This document shows, piece by piece, positions 23,641 through 35,100 of a stretch of 64,000 bases of DNA. The position numbers and the translations under genes were made by a program. The notes under the pieces are model-generated. The model had not been told where the DNA came from. It saw nothing but the letters and a program-made list of their open reading frames with translations, and made no database searches. Each line of letters starts with the position of its first letter. Within the stretch, counting starts at the first letter, position 1. This DNA comes from Pontederia crassipes (taxonomy: Eukaryota > Streptophyta > Magnoliopsida > Commelinales > Pontederiaceae), in NCBI GenBank assembly GCA_030549335.1, contig CM060188.1, forward strand, positions 9,796,001 to 9,860,000, written 5' to 3'.

Positions 23641-26600
23641 TCCACTTCGGGTGCACAAAGAATAACGTATACATATTATTATACTTTAATAGCATTTTCA
23701 GGACTAGTAACGCGTGATTAATTATAATTATTTTAATATGAATTAAGAGAGACAAATCGTCGAATTTAGATAATATCCATCTGATTATACAATTTATAAT
23801 TTGTGAATTGTGAATATACACTAATATAACAATCATAATAACATTTTTCACATGGTTATTACTATTTCTCTATAAATGAGGAGAGACTGAGTTACAAAAA
23901 AAAAAGAATAATATTTAACTTCCAAACAATATTTAGCTTGCGAATACTAATAACATTACTTAGTTGTAGGTACAATTCAATATATATTTTGGACCATGCG
24001 ATAACAACTTCCGTTGGATTATTTAAGTTGATGAGTTATACATAAGTCAATGTTAATTTTTTATTATACCAAGCGTTTATCGAAATTTTTCTATCTAGTA
24101 CAACTGTTCGTCTTAAAGTTTGGACTTTCATTGACACAAGTCAAAAATTAACAATAATAAATATCTAACAATTACGCAAAATATTTTCTTCCCTCGATAA
24201 ATTGGAGATATTCCTATTTTCTATTATTAAAAATTTAGATATATGGCTTTAGTAGCTTTTTTTGTTAGCTTTCATCGTCTGGGAAACGACGTCGACGACT
24301 CAACTCATGCGACGTTAACGGTTATACGCATTGTCTATATATTAGAGGTTAGTTCCCTGTCGAGTTCAACTAATTCGATAAGTCAGTCTTACATCGTGAG
24401 GCTTCCAACAATTTTTTTTTACAATTCGAGATAATTGTTTAAGCGAAAAGGAAACTAGCTCACTCCATCTCTTAGTATATAACTTCATTAATTTAGCATG
24501 ACATGCTACCAAAAAACATATATACCAAACTATTTTTGCTTGTTATAGTCGGTATCATCGACTCGTTTGGCTCCATAACTCAGATTTGTGGATTAACCTA
24601 TTAGGAGGAAGTCTATTCTTGATTAGAGTAAGAACATGGTGCTCTCACACTTTTTTTTTTTTTGTGATGATTGGTGTGGAGTCCATAAAGTGGGAATAAT
24701 GATATTTGATTAAAAAAAGTGGGAATAAGCTTTTATTCTTGATGTTACCTCGAACCAATGGTTACCTCCTAACAAAACGGAAAGAATAACTTGAAAACTA
24801 ATTAGCGCCTGAGCACAAAGACATTCTTAGAACAAAGTAATACAAGAAGAATAAGAAGTTGAAGTATGGAACAAGTAGTAGTTTGGAATCTATAAAGAGA
24901 GCAAACGTACATAAGCTGCTTTCATAAAAGCCTCCTCACGCAGAAATGTCATTGGAGCTTTGTCTCTTGCTTCTTTCCACAGGCATTCTTCACCCCCCAC
25001 GTTGTTTTCTTTTTTTAATTTGTTTTCTCTACCTTTTTCTTTTACGATAGTTATTGAGAATTGGTTGAAAAAAATATGAAATAATGTTTCCTTTAAACTA
25101 ATGAAAATTCGTCCTGTACGTTACCCAATATGAACAATGAGAAAATTTTAATTTAAACCAGAAAATAAGCACTAATTCGTTATATGCTCATAAGTTCAAT
25201 TTCTAAACTAAATTAAACAAAAAAAATACTGGAGTCACTAACTAAATCGATTCTCTCATCAATTTACCAATAGTCATCAATAGTTCAATAATAATGTTTG
25301 TGACCTAAGTCAAATTCATGAATAAGAGATGTTCACGGATCGAACTAAATCCGACCCACGAGTTAGATCAGATAAGCCAACCACTATTTTTTAAAAAAAG
25401 ATATTACTTTTATATAATATTAATATTTATTTTAAAGCCTAAATTTTTTAATATTAACTATTATTTTTATACTTAAAGTTTCTTATTCTAGTATATTTTA
25501 AAGTCTTAAATCAAATTTAGATTTCAAGTTATATATAAATGTTAAGAAACAAATAAATAATTCGGATTATCGAACCAATGGACCCACTCGGCCAAATCAT
25601 ACATGATCCGGTGAACACCAATATCCTCAAATAAACCCTCCTTGTCGACTTTCAAAATTCTAATTCTAATAATATAAATATTGATTCCGAAATTAAAATT
25701 TGATATGATTTTTTAAAAATGTTTGTTATGACACTAGAATATAGATCATAACTAGTCATATTGATCATACGCACATTTGACAAATGCAAATAGTTAACCG
25801 TTTAAAATCCATTGTAACTTAATATTCATTATATACTAAAATGCATCTTTTTGTTTTCTTTTTTGTCATTAGATTCAAGAACACGTAGAATTAATATGGC
25901 ATATCTTAACATTTTCTTCTTCGAATAAATTCGTGATAGTCATATAAGAATAGATATTAAAGATTCAAAATATGAATAAATTAAAGATCACCAACTCATC
26001 GGCGTTTATGTGAACACATTTGCATCCATTTTTTTCCAATTGAGTAGCCGGCGCACGCCTGCATCGCATTCAACACACGACAGTCATTACGACTATTAAT
26101 CTTATCATTATTTCGCATCGTAATCGCTAATCAAGTAGCTGATTATCTTACGTATTTTGACCGTACAAATTACAGTGATAATTTTTGACTCGACAAATTA
26201 TCTATATGTCTTGTCCAATTTTTGTATCCAAACTCCACTAGAGCAACTCTTTGATGCTAATGAAATTACTTTTTTGTTTTAAATAATCGTTTTTAACTAC
26301 GAAAAGGTGATCCACCGTAAATTGACAAACTATAAAAGTTATTTATAGCTTCCATCAGTGAAAATGTAATATCATTTATTTTTCACCATGTCTTGAACTT
26401 TTAGACACGGAGAATACCAAATTAATTAATATGAGAACATTAGTCTTTTTTTCTCTATTACATAAAGAGACAAAGGCCTAATACGAAAAAAGAAAATAAA
26501 CTTAAAAATAACTTTCACAGTGGGATTTGAATTCGAGTGTGCCACTGCACCACGCCCTATTTTGCCCTACTTTCCGAGGACACCAGTCTATTATTAACAA

Positions 26601-27281
26601 TGTACTCTTACATGCATCGATCAGTCATATATTTTATCACACACGTACGTAAACATGACAACTAACAATTAGCAAGAAGCACCGCATTCCGCCGCCTCTC
26701 TTTCACAAGCATGCATGCATGCATTCACGTGTGGCGAACACTTGTCTCAAACCGCCCATATGCAATCCATGGACAAGTGTTACGGGACCTGAAACATATC
26801 GTCGACCGTCGATACAATAATAAATTATACCAATTGTAAGGTCCCGTAGTTTAAAAAAGACCAAAAGACAATTCCATATGGAGAAAATATGTAGATGATA
26901 ATAAATTTTAATATCTTCCTTTAGACATATTTTAAAATCGTACTATGCGAATAATATTTTGATATGATACATGGAATAAAAAGATGTTAGAAATATTCTC
27001 GCATGATCACTTTTTGAAGCTTGAATCATGTAAAAGTTTGGCTCACTTCAATGAGTACGTTAAATTTCAAAGGGAAAAAGACTAAAAGATAATAATTATC
27101 ACATGAACAAAATACAGATATGATCATACGTTATATCTTTTTTTTAAGATGTGTTTTAAGGTCCAAAAGGAAAGACGTATAGATGGCCGATATCGCTTTC
27201 AAGAGTCGGGATTTGACAACCAAAAATAATAATAATAGTAATAATTATATATATACTCTCACCTGTAATTAATCCGATCAA
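23641..27281. other. AT-rich spacer upstream of PLC, no gene seen
   Basis: No coding region, RNA gene or clear transposon end was found. At 26709-26729 there is a run of RY elements (CATGCATGCATGCATT) directly followed by ACGTGTGG. At 26736-26781 there is an inverted repeat (AACACTTGTC ... GACAAGTGTT). These lie ~500 bp beyond the stop of the DOG1-like pseudogene. Confidence 0.6.
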
Positions 27282-28059
27282 TCACCTGCCACTTGATCGA
27301 GCGTCCTTGGCCTTGCCGAATTCGTGCACTCGAAGGTGCAACTCCGCCGCCGCGATCAGGAAGTGCACCGCCTGGACCGGCCGTAGGATGTCCACCACCG
27401 CCCTGAGCGTTTCCAGCCTCAGCCGGTCCGCCGTCCCCAGAACCCCTTCCATCTCCTTCTCCTTCATCCTCAGCGGCGACCCCATAAGCTCCACGCCGCC
27501 GTCCCCGCAGCCTTCCGATATCGCGTGCGACAGCTCCACCATCTCCATGTCCGCCATCTTCTCCTGCGCCGCGGCCTCCTCCTTCGACACCTCGTTCTCC
27601 AGCCGAAGCGTCAGTCGGTGCAGCCGATCAATGCGCTCAAGCTGGTCGGGAGTCAGGCTGTCGAGGTCGGGCACGGGGCCGCCGTTGATTATGTCGTCCA
27701 GTTGGGACTCCAGCTGCAGGCTGGACTTGGAGTAGAGGAGCTGGATGGCCATGGTGGGCCGCCACCCGCCGACCCAGAGGAAGAGGTCCTCGGTAGACGA
27801 CGTCCACGAGGGGGAGAACATGGGTCCATGGCCATGGCGGCCGATTTGGCACGGTAATAATATTCATAGTGACGCGGTCGACGAGCGCGCGCTGTTCCGC
27901 TTCCGCCCAGGCATCGCCCGCGACGGCGGCGACCGAGCGCAGAGACTGGAGGTCCCGGTCCTATTCTGCAAGCCAGCAATCGAAGAACTTGGCGAAGCGT
28001 TCGCTGGCATCGCCGCACCGCGTCGGGACGTCACCGTTGGAGGTCGGGGCGCCCGCCAT
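27282..28059 (-). pseudogene. DOG1-domain protein, inactivated copy
   Basis: This locus is homologous over its whole length to the intact DOG1-like gene at 43759-44562. The ATG at 28059 (MAGAPTSNGDVP) leads into RFAKFFDCWLAE. A TAG at 27961-27963 then replaces the Gln codon of the paralog (LADQDYDL there). The frame continues to about 27870, then shifts to another frame (HYEYYYRAKSAAM) and again to a third. The third frame stays open for 179 codons from 27821, with FSPSWTSSTEDLFLWVGGWRP, PTMAIQLLYS, a helical middle and a C-terminal LIAAAELHLRVHEFGKAKD. With one stop and two frameshifts a full protein cannot be made from the normal start. An N-terminally truncated product from 27821 is possible but would lack part of the DOG1 domain. 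Confidence 0.85.
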
Positions 28060-28389
28060 GACGGAAGTGCCTATACGTACGCATGCACGGCGCGCGCTCC
28101 AATGCTGCGCGTCCGGTTGGGTGTTCCCGCTACTACGCTGAGCAAAGTACATGCCCGGATCCATGCAAGACTGCAGTCCATTTTATAGGCGAAGGACAAA
28201 TGGGCAACTTTGGACAGTTGCAGAGCAAGGGGATGAATCTGGAGATCATGCTGCACTCTCCAATCTATCCGAGATCTGGAGATATATTCGATCCCATGAA
28301 TTATTTTTGTTGCGGAACGTTGGATTCATGTATGCACAGTGCCATATACCATGTGCGGTCAGAGGTGTGGGGGTGGGACGGTGGTGATA
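28060..28389 (-). promoter_or_regulatory. Promoter remnant of the DOG1-like pseudogene
   Basis: A TATA box on the minus strand (CTATAAAAT, 28180-28188) lies ~120 bp before the ATG at 28059, a normal position for a plant core promoter. The interval ends where the copia LTR begins, so the copia insertion has cut off everything beyond ~330 bp upstream. Confidence 0.5.
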
Positions 28390-28568
28390 GTGTTCGGAGG
28401 GCGAACGTAAAACAATCCTTGTAATTTTAAGAACATGGACAAAATTACGTGAAAAATCTTTTCGAACGTGAGGGGAAAAAATTATAGGACCAAGTAACAA
28501 ATTTATAAAATAATAATAAGTTACAAAATCTTTTTTTAACTACTAAAAAAATGCAATAATAATCTTAA
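28390..28568 (-). repeat. Copia 3' LTR, outer part
   Basis: This part matches the right LTR through AAAATTACGTgAAAAATCT and AATAATA..GTTAtAAA-like blocks. It ends in TGCAATAATAATCTTAA, which is the target duplication of the RTE LINE. Its start TGTTCGG corresponds to TGTTAGA of the right LTR but is diverged. Confidence 0.75.
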
Positions 28569-31500
28569 CAACAATAACAACAACAACAAAGCCTTATCCC
28601 ACTAGGTGGGGTCGGCTACATGGATCATACGACGCCATTCCGCTCTATTAGTAATCAAATCTTTCGGTATATTATTCACCAATAGATCTTGCTCTATTAG
28701 TTCGCCAAGTGTCCGCCTTGGCCTCCCTCTCCCTCTTTTAATCGGACTCCAGATTATTTGATCTACTCTTCTTACTGACGCATCTAATGGTCTTCTCTGA
28801 ACATGACCAAACCATCTCAAACGATTCTCTACCATTTTCTCACTAATAGGAGCCACTCCGACTCGTTCACGTATATGGTCATTCCTAATCTTATCTAATC
28901 TTGTATGACCACACATCCATCTCAACATCCTCATTTCGGCTACCCCCACTTTACGTTCATGTTGTCCCTTCATAGCCCAACATTCACTACCATATAACAC
29001 TGCTGACCTTATAGCAGTACGATAGAATTTTCCTTTAACTTTATTGGGTACTTTTCTATCACAAAGAACTCCAGTGGCTTTCCTCCACTTACACCAACCA
29101 GCTTGAATTCTATGATTAACATCGTCATCAATCTCACCATCTTGTCTTACAATTGATCCTAAATATTTAAACTTTGTCACTTGAGGAATTATATCCTCCC
29201 CTAACCTAACTTTCAAATCGTCTCTAAGTTGTTTATTTGTGAAATTGCTATGCATATATTCTGTTTTATTCCTACTTAAACGAAAACCCTTTGACTCCAA
29301 CGTATTTCTCCATATTTCCAATTTTGTATTAATCTCTTCTCTTGAATCCGCTAAAAGTACTATCTCATCCGCAAATAGCATGCACTTAGGTACCTCCTCT
29401 GTGATACTCTCGGTTATAGCATCGATAACTAAGTTAAATAGATACGGGCTTAAAGCTGATCCTTGATGTAGGCCAATTCCTATAGGAAATTCATTTGTCT
29501 CACCTCCGGGTGTCCTAACCCTAGTCAATGCCCCATCGTACATATCTTGTATTACCTTAATGTAGGCAACATTCACCCTTTTCTTTTGCAAGGCTTTCCA
29601 AAGTACATCCCTTGGTACCCGATCATACGCCTTCTCTAAGTCAATGAAAGCCATATGTAAGTCTCTTCTCCTATTTCGATACTTCTCCATCATCCCCCTT
29701 AGTAAATAAATCGTCTCTGTAGTGGATCTTCCTGGCATGAACCCAAATTGTCTCTCAGAAATACTAGTCTCCATTCTCAATCTATGCTCAATCACTTTTT
29801 CCCATAATTTCATAGTGTGACTCATAAGTTTAATCCCTCTATAATTTGCACAATTCTGAATATCCCCTTTATTTTTGTAAATAGGAACTAATGTACTTAA
29901 TCTCCAATCATCAGGCATCTTTTTCGACCGTAAAATCTCATTAAATAGTTTACATAACCACAACACACCTTTTTCTCCTAAACATTTCCAAACTTCAATC
30001 GGTATACCATCCGGTTCAACGGCTTTACCATTCTCCATTTTCTTAAGAGCTTCGCTAACCTCCGAGACTCTAATTCTACGATAAAATGACCTATTAAGCT
30101 CACATTCGCTAACTGTCAAGTCCTCCAAATCACAATGCGAACCTTCACATCCATCATTAAATAGCTTATAGAAATACTCTTCCCATCTGTTCTTAATATC
30201 TCCTTCAGTAACTAAAACCTTGCCAACTTCATTTTTTATGCATCTTACTTGATCCAAATCTCTCGACTCCTTCTCTTTGTTCCTTGCAATCTTGTAAATC
30301 CTTTGTTCATCCGCCTTTGTCCCTAACTCCTTATAAAACCCCTCATATGCTTTAGCACGAGCATCACTAACTGCCTTCTTAGCCTTCCTTTTCGCCAAAC
30401 GATACTTTTCCCAATTGTCAGAACTATTGTCCAAGTGTATTGCCTTGAAACAATTCTTCTTATTACGCACCTTTTCTTGGACCTCCTCATTCCACCACCA
30501 AGTTTCCTTATCTCGTGGTCCAAAACCTTTTGATTCTCCTAAAATGGCTTTAGCAACCATTTCAACCTTTTTTGTCACATTCTTCCACATGATACTAGCA
30601 TCTCCTTCTAACTCCCACACACTTTCCTCTAATAACTTGCTTCTAAAAGTCTCTCGCTTCTCCCCCTTTAACTGCCACCACTTGATCTTTCGATCAAAAA
30701 CTGTTCGGGATTTTGGTTTTATACATTTTATTTGCATATCAAGAACTAACAATCTATGTTGTGTAGTCACCCCATGCCCAGGAATTACTTTGCAATTAGT
30801 GCAACGTCTTTTATCAGTATTTCTTATCAAGAAAAAATCAATTTGAGACATATGAGTTCCACTTTTGTATGTGATTAAATGTTCCTCTCTCTTCCTAAAA
30901 TAAGTGTTGATAATCTTAAGGTCGTATGCTAAAGAAAAATCAATAATAGTTTGTCCTTCCTCATTCAACTCCCCAAAACCAAAACCACCATGAACCCTTG
31001 CATGTGGTCCTGCCTCTTTACCAACATGTTCATTAAGGTCTCCCCCAATATAAACTTTCTCGGTTGTTGGTATACTTTCAATCAAACCCTCCATATCTGC
31101 CCAAAACTTCTCCTTGAGATGTGATTCTGCTCCTACTTGGGGTGCATATGCACTAATAATGTTCATAGTCTCCTTTCCAACAATTACTTTCACGGATATG
31201 ATTCGATCCTCAATCCTTTTAACTTCCACAACATTCTTCCTCCATTCTGCATCCGCGATAATACCAACACCATTCCTTCCATTTACCTTACCTGTGTACC
31301 AAAGTTTGGAACCATTTAACCTAATCTCTTTACTTCCCTCTCCTACCCATCTAGTTTCTTGCAAGCATAAGATACTAATCTTACGCTGGTCCATTACTTG
31401 TGCCACCTCGAGGCGCTTCCCATTCAACGTCCCAATGTTCCAAGAACCTAATCTGACCTTAGTCTCATGAACTAGCTTCTTTAACCGCCTCCGTCCATTA

Positions 31501-31743
31501 GAGTGCGGTAGCCCTTGCTCATTTAACACTGCATTCAGGCGAGGATGCAGCGGCTCTTGCTCTCTTATCACTGTACCCGAGCTGTACAGCGCGTTACTTA
31601 CGGGTAACGACCTAGCATTAACACAATATATTCGTTGATCTATGTTCATAAGATTCGACATGATTTTATGTTGGCTGTCGGGGCCTAACACAACCCTCCT
31701 CCTTTATCCGGGCTTGGGACCGGCTATAAAATATAGGCGGAGT
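28569..31743 (-). mobile_element. Full-length RTE-clade LINE
   Basis: A 3175-bp non-LTR retrotransposon on the minus strand, flanked by a perfect 17-bp target duplication TGCAATAATAATCTTAA (28552-28568 and 31744-31760). The 5' end starts ACTCCGCCTATATTTTATAG. The 3' end is GTAGCCGACCCCACCTAGTG followed by GGGATAAGGC and a GTT-repeat tail rather than poly(A), as in plant RTE elements. It carries a single long ORF. It sits inside the left LTR of the copia element, so it inserted later. Both ends match the three short elements elsewhere in the window. Confidence 0.95.
28602..31661 (-). CDS. RTE LINE endonuclease-reverse transcriptase
   Basis: One uninterrupted frame of 1019 residues from the first ATG (31661, MSNLMNIDQRIYCVN). 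An upstream GTG could extend it by 10 residues. The N-terminal third is an AP-type endonuclease: VRLGSWNIGTLNGK, CLQETRWVG (catalytic Glu), SAYAPQVG, GGDLNEHVG and the THMSQIDFFLIR strand. The RT follows, with DGIPIEVWKCLG, TLVPIYKNKGD, NYRGIKLMSHTMKLWEK, FGFMPGRSTTETI, AFIDLEKAYDRVPR and GLHQGSALSPYLFNLV. The catalytic box reads MLFADEIVLL, so the second Asp of the usual FADD is Glu (codon 29364-29366, about residue 766). The C-terminal region (RWFGHVQRRP, RGRGRPRRT) matches RTE proteins. The product would act in target-primed reverse transcription. Confidence 0.93.
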   Translation of the reverse strand: MSNLMNIDQRIYCVNARSLPVSNALYSSGTVIREQEPLHPRLNAVLNEQGLPHSNGRRRLKKLVHETKVRLGSWNIGTLNGKRLEVAQVMDQRKISILCLQETRWVGEGSKEIRLNGSKLWYTGKVNGRNGVGIIADAEWRKNVVEVKRIEDRIISVKVIVGKETMNIISAYAPQVGAESHLKEKFWADMEGLIESIPTTEKVYIGGDLNEHVGKEAGPHARVHGGFGFGELNEEGQTIIDFSLAYDLKIINTYFRKREEHLITYKSGTHMSQIDFFLIRNTDKRRCTNCKVIPGHGVTTQHRLLVLDMQIKCIKPKSRTVFDRKIKWWQLKGEKRETFRSKLLEESVWELEGDASIMWKNVTKKVEMVAKAILGESKGFGPRDKETWWWNEEVQEKVRNKKNCFKAIHLDNSSDNWEKYRLAKRKAKKAVSDARAKAYEGFYKELGTKADEQRIYKIARNKEKESRDLDQVRCIKNEVGKVLVTEGDIKNRWEEYFYKLFNDGCEGSHCDLEDLTVSECELNRSFYRRIRVSEVSEALKKMENGKAVEPDGIPIEVWKCLGEKGVLWLCKLFNEILRSKKMPDDWRLSTLVPIYKNKGDIQNCANYRGIKLMSHTMKLWEKVIEHRLRMETSISERQFGFMPGRSTTETIYLLRGMMEKYRNRRRDLHMAFIDLEKAYDRVPRDVLWKALQKKRVNVAYIKVIQDMYDGALTRVRTPGGETNEFPIGIGLHQGSALSPYLFNLVIDAITESITEEVPKCMLFADEIVLLADSREEINTKLEIWRNTLESKGFRLSRNKTEYMHSNFTNKQLRDDLKVRLGEDIIPQVTKFKYLGSIVRQDGEIDDDVNHRIQAGWCKWRKATGVLCDRKVPNKVKGKFYRTAIRSAVLYGSECWAMKGQHERKVGVAEMRMLRWMCGHTRLDKIRNDHIRERVGVAPISEKMVENRLRWFGHVQRRPLDASVRRVDQIIWSPIKRGRGRPRRTLGELIEQDLLVNNIPKDLITNRAEWRRMIHVADPT

Positions 31744-32122
31744 TGCAATAATAATCTTAAATGATATAAAATAAATATAACAATCAGAATTATTTCAGAA
31801 AGCTGTTGAGAAGTGACGTCTAAATTTTGACAAGAACAGTTGAGTAAATCGAACTCCAAAGTTCTTTTTCTCTCTCTATATTATGATTGTTCAGCTTCGT
31901 TGCGCGGGACATACTCTTCGTTCTACTATTTTTTCATCTTTACGACAACTTTGTTTTGCTCCTTTTATAGCATCAACATAAGAAGACTTTGCCTTGGAGT
32001 ACAAGATGGCTTTAACTCATCCTTTTATTTTTTTTGTTGTCGCTCTCCTATTTCTTTCATGCATATTCTTTTTCTTTTCGTTTTACTCTTTATCGGGCTT
32101 GCATAGCAAAAATTGTCCAACA
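31744..32122 (-). repeat. Copia 3' LTR, inner part
   Basis: This is the rest of the left LTR beyond the RTE insertion. It shares AACTCcAAAGTTCTcTTTCTCTC, a TATA box on the minus strand (CTATAAAAG, about 31962-31970) and CTTTaTCGGGCTtGCATAGC with the right LTR, and ends in TGTCCAACA at 32122. Confidence 0.85.
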
Positions 32123-32138
32123 AACTCCTCCTCCTTTT
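32123..32138 (-). other. Copia polypurine tract
   Basis: The minus strand reads AAAAGGAGGAGGAGTT immediately before the TGTTGG start of the 3' LTR, a textbook position and composition for the plus-strand primer of a copia element. Confidence 0.85.
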
Positions 32139-35100
32139 TTACGCGAAGAAATTCATCAAACATGTATGCTCCCTACAAAATTGTGCTTGGACTTTCAGTG
32201 GAAACTAGAATACTTACTTAGTATCACACTCTCATTATTGTAATGGATAATGTACTTGTCCTACGATAAATCTAAATTTCTCAAAAATTATCTCATCCAT
32301 AAAATTTTCTTGCATGCTTCAATAATTGCAATGTATTCTGCTTCAGTTGTTGATAGTGTCACGTACTTCTGTAATTTGGATTGTCATGAGTCAGCTGCTC
32401 CTGCGAATGTCATCAAGTAATCAGAAATAGACTTTCGACTATCAATATCTCACGTCATGTCAGCGTCAGTAAATCCTTCCAATACTAATTCAGCATTTTC
32501 GAAATATAAGCATATCTTAGACATGCCTCGAAGATATCTGAAGATCCACTCGACTGCATCCCAATACTCTCTACCAGGATTTCGTAGGAATCAGCTCACC
32601 ACACCAACTGTGTATGCTATGTCTGCCTTGTGCAAATCATTTCATACGTCATATTGCCAACTGCATATGCGTATGAGGTATTCTTCATCTTCTACTTTTC
32701 GATTTGCTTCTTAAATAGTCTAGAACTCAATTTGAAGTGATTTGCAAGTGGCGATGAAACTGTCTTTGCATTCTTCACGTTGAACCTCTCCAAGACTTTA
32801 TCGGTGTACTTTTCTTGAGATAATTATAGTTTGTACCGCTCTCGATCACGGGTGATCTTCATACCAAGAATATTCTTTATTGTACCTAAGTCTTTCATGA
32901 AAAAACATTAACGTCTCAGCTCCTATTTTAACTTGTCAATATTGCTTTTATCCTGACCTACAATAAGCATATCATCAACATATAACAATAGGATAATAAA
33001 ATCATCATGTGTAAAATATTTTACGAAGACATAATGATCTGATCTGGTCTTATTATATTCTTATTGCGTCAAGAACGACTTAAACTTTTTGTACCACTAA
33101 CAAAGTGTCTGTTTGAGTCCGTATAAACTTTTCTGCAATTTACATATCATCAATGTTATTATAATCGGACCGGCCACCTGATCGGCGTCTCAACTGGGTC
33201 GTGGTTGGACCGGTTCGATCGGGTTCAATCGTAAAGAATCATATTTCTATTAAAATAATAATATTTATATTAATCTTGAATAAATATAACAATTAATATA
33301 TTATATTTTATTATAATAACTACTAATAATCATAAATTAACATAAAATTATTTTTGACATTTTGTATAAAGTTAAACTATCCAAATCTAGTCTATTATTA
33401 TTAATTTTCTATTATTAATATAATATCAGTGATTTTATATTACTTTATTTAAAGTTCATTCACTTTTTATTTTTCATCTCTTTTTTATTTCCAATTATTC
33501 TTCTAATTGTATATCCTTCCACATTTATTTTCTTGTTTATTTTCATTTTTCCCATTATTCCTTATTTCCCTTCTTTTCACGTAACTAGACTTCTTTTTCA
33601 AATTATTTATTATATTGATTATTTTATTATTATTTAGTTTTTATATTTATATTTTCACTTTCAATTTTTTTTTCTACCTATTAATTATCTTCCTATATTT
33701 ACATTTGTGTCATTCCCTAATTTACGCCTTATTTATTTCTCTACTTTCAAATTTGTTTTCTACCTACTAGTTATTTCCCTACATTTATTTTTGTATTTCG
33801 ATTTAAATTTTGATCCAGCTAGCCCGATTCCTTCGTTAATACCTTCTTTATTTATTTTTCTTTCCATTTCATTCAACTTACTTTTCATCTTAACTTGATT
33901 TTTTTCAAAATTCAGTTGAATCGATTTTTTATCGGTTCACCGATTTGCCAATTTTTTCCGATTCAACCGGATGTTTTCCGATTTGACACTCACATCAATT
34001 TTTAGGGTCAATCCGGACCGGACTAAGTGCCGGTTCGTGGTTGAAGCGATCGAACCAGTCGGTCCGGTCCGATTTTAATAACATTGCATACCATATTTTT
34101 TTTCCTTTCTTTCGAAAATCCTTTGATTGCTCTATGTATTCCAAGTCACCATGGAGAAAAAATTGTCTTGACGTCTAACTATTAAATTTTCATGTTCTTG
34201 GTAGCAGCTAATTCAAGAACCACTTCAATTTATAACATTTTGACATGATAATATCTCATCAAAATCTTCCTTTCTTCTCACTAAACTCTTTTACAACTAA
34301 CATTGCCTTGTATTTTGGATGTGGATTATTTTCTTCATTTTTCAGTCGAAACACCTAGTTCCTGAGTGCCCTCCCTCTTTTAGGAAGCTTGAGTAGTTTA
34401 TAAGTGTTACGCTCATCCAGATTTGCATATCGTCCTTCATGACTTTCATCTACTCATCATTCTGCTCATGTGATAAGACTTCTTGATAACACATTGGTTC
34501 TCTCCCTTCAGTTAATAACACGTAGTCAGGGAGTACCGCTTTGATTCTTGTCTTCGTTTGTTCGATCTTTTCAACTGAGACTCTTGCATTGGTGCATCAT
34601 ACTCAATATGTGGCTTGTCATCATTGTCTCAACTATCCGAAGGTATATCTGAATTGAGCTGCTATCACTGGTATTGTCATTTTGATCAGCTTCTCGAGCA
34701 ATGTCATCTTCTATTGATGCATTAACTAAATTCGGTCCAACTAGATAATCAGTGAAGGTAGTTGAATCTTTTTCCATCGACAAATCTTCAATCGTTTGAT
34801 GTAATTCCATGAACACAACATTTCTGCTTCTGATAACTTTTATATTAATAGGATTCTACCGTCTGTAACTAAATTTTTTACCTCCATATCCAAGAAAGAT
34901 ACATTCGTTCGATTTGTTATCAAGTTTTTTGACCGCTCATCACTAGGAATGTGAACAAAGCCGAACACTCTGATATGTTTATATGAAACATCCTTTCCTG
35001 ACCAAACTTTCAGAGGTATGTCACCATCCAGAGGTACTGATGGTGTATGATCACTTCAATTGCAGTCATTATTGCTTTACCTCAAATTCATTTGATAGCT

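Noticed and set aside
30415..30846. 143-codon plus-strand frame
   Set aside because: It is the shadow of the RTE ORF on the opposite strand.
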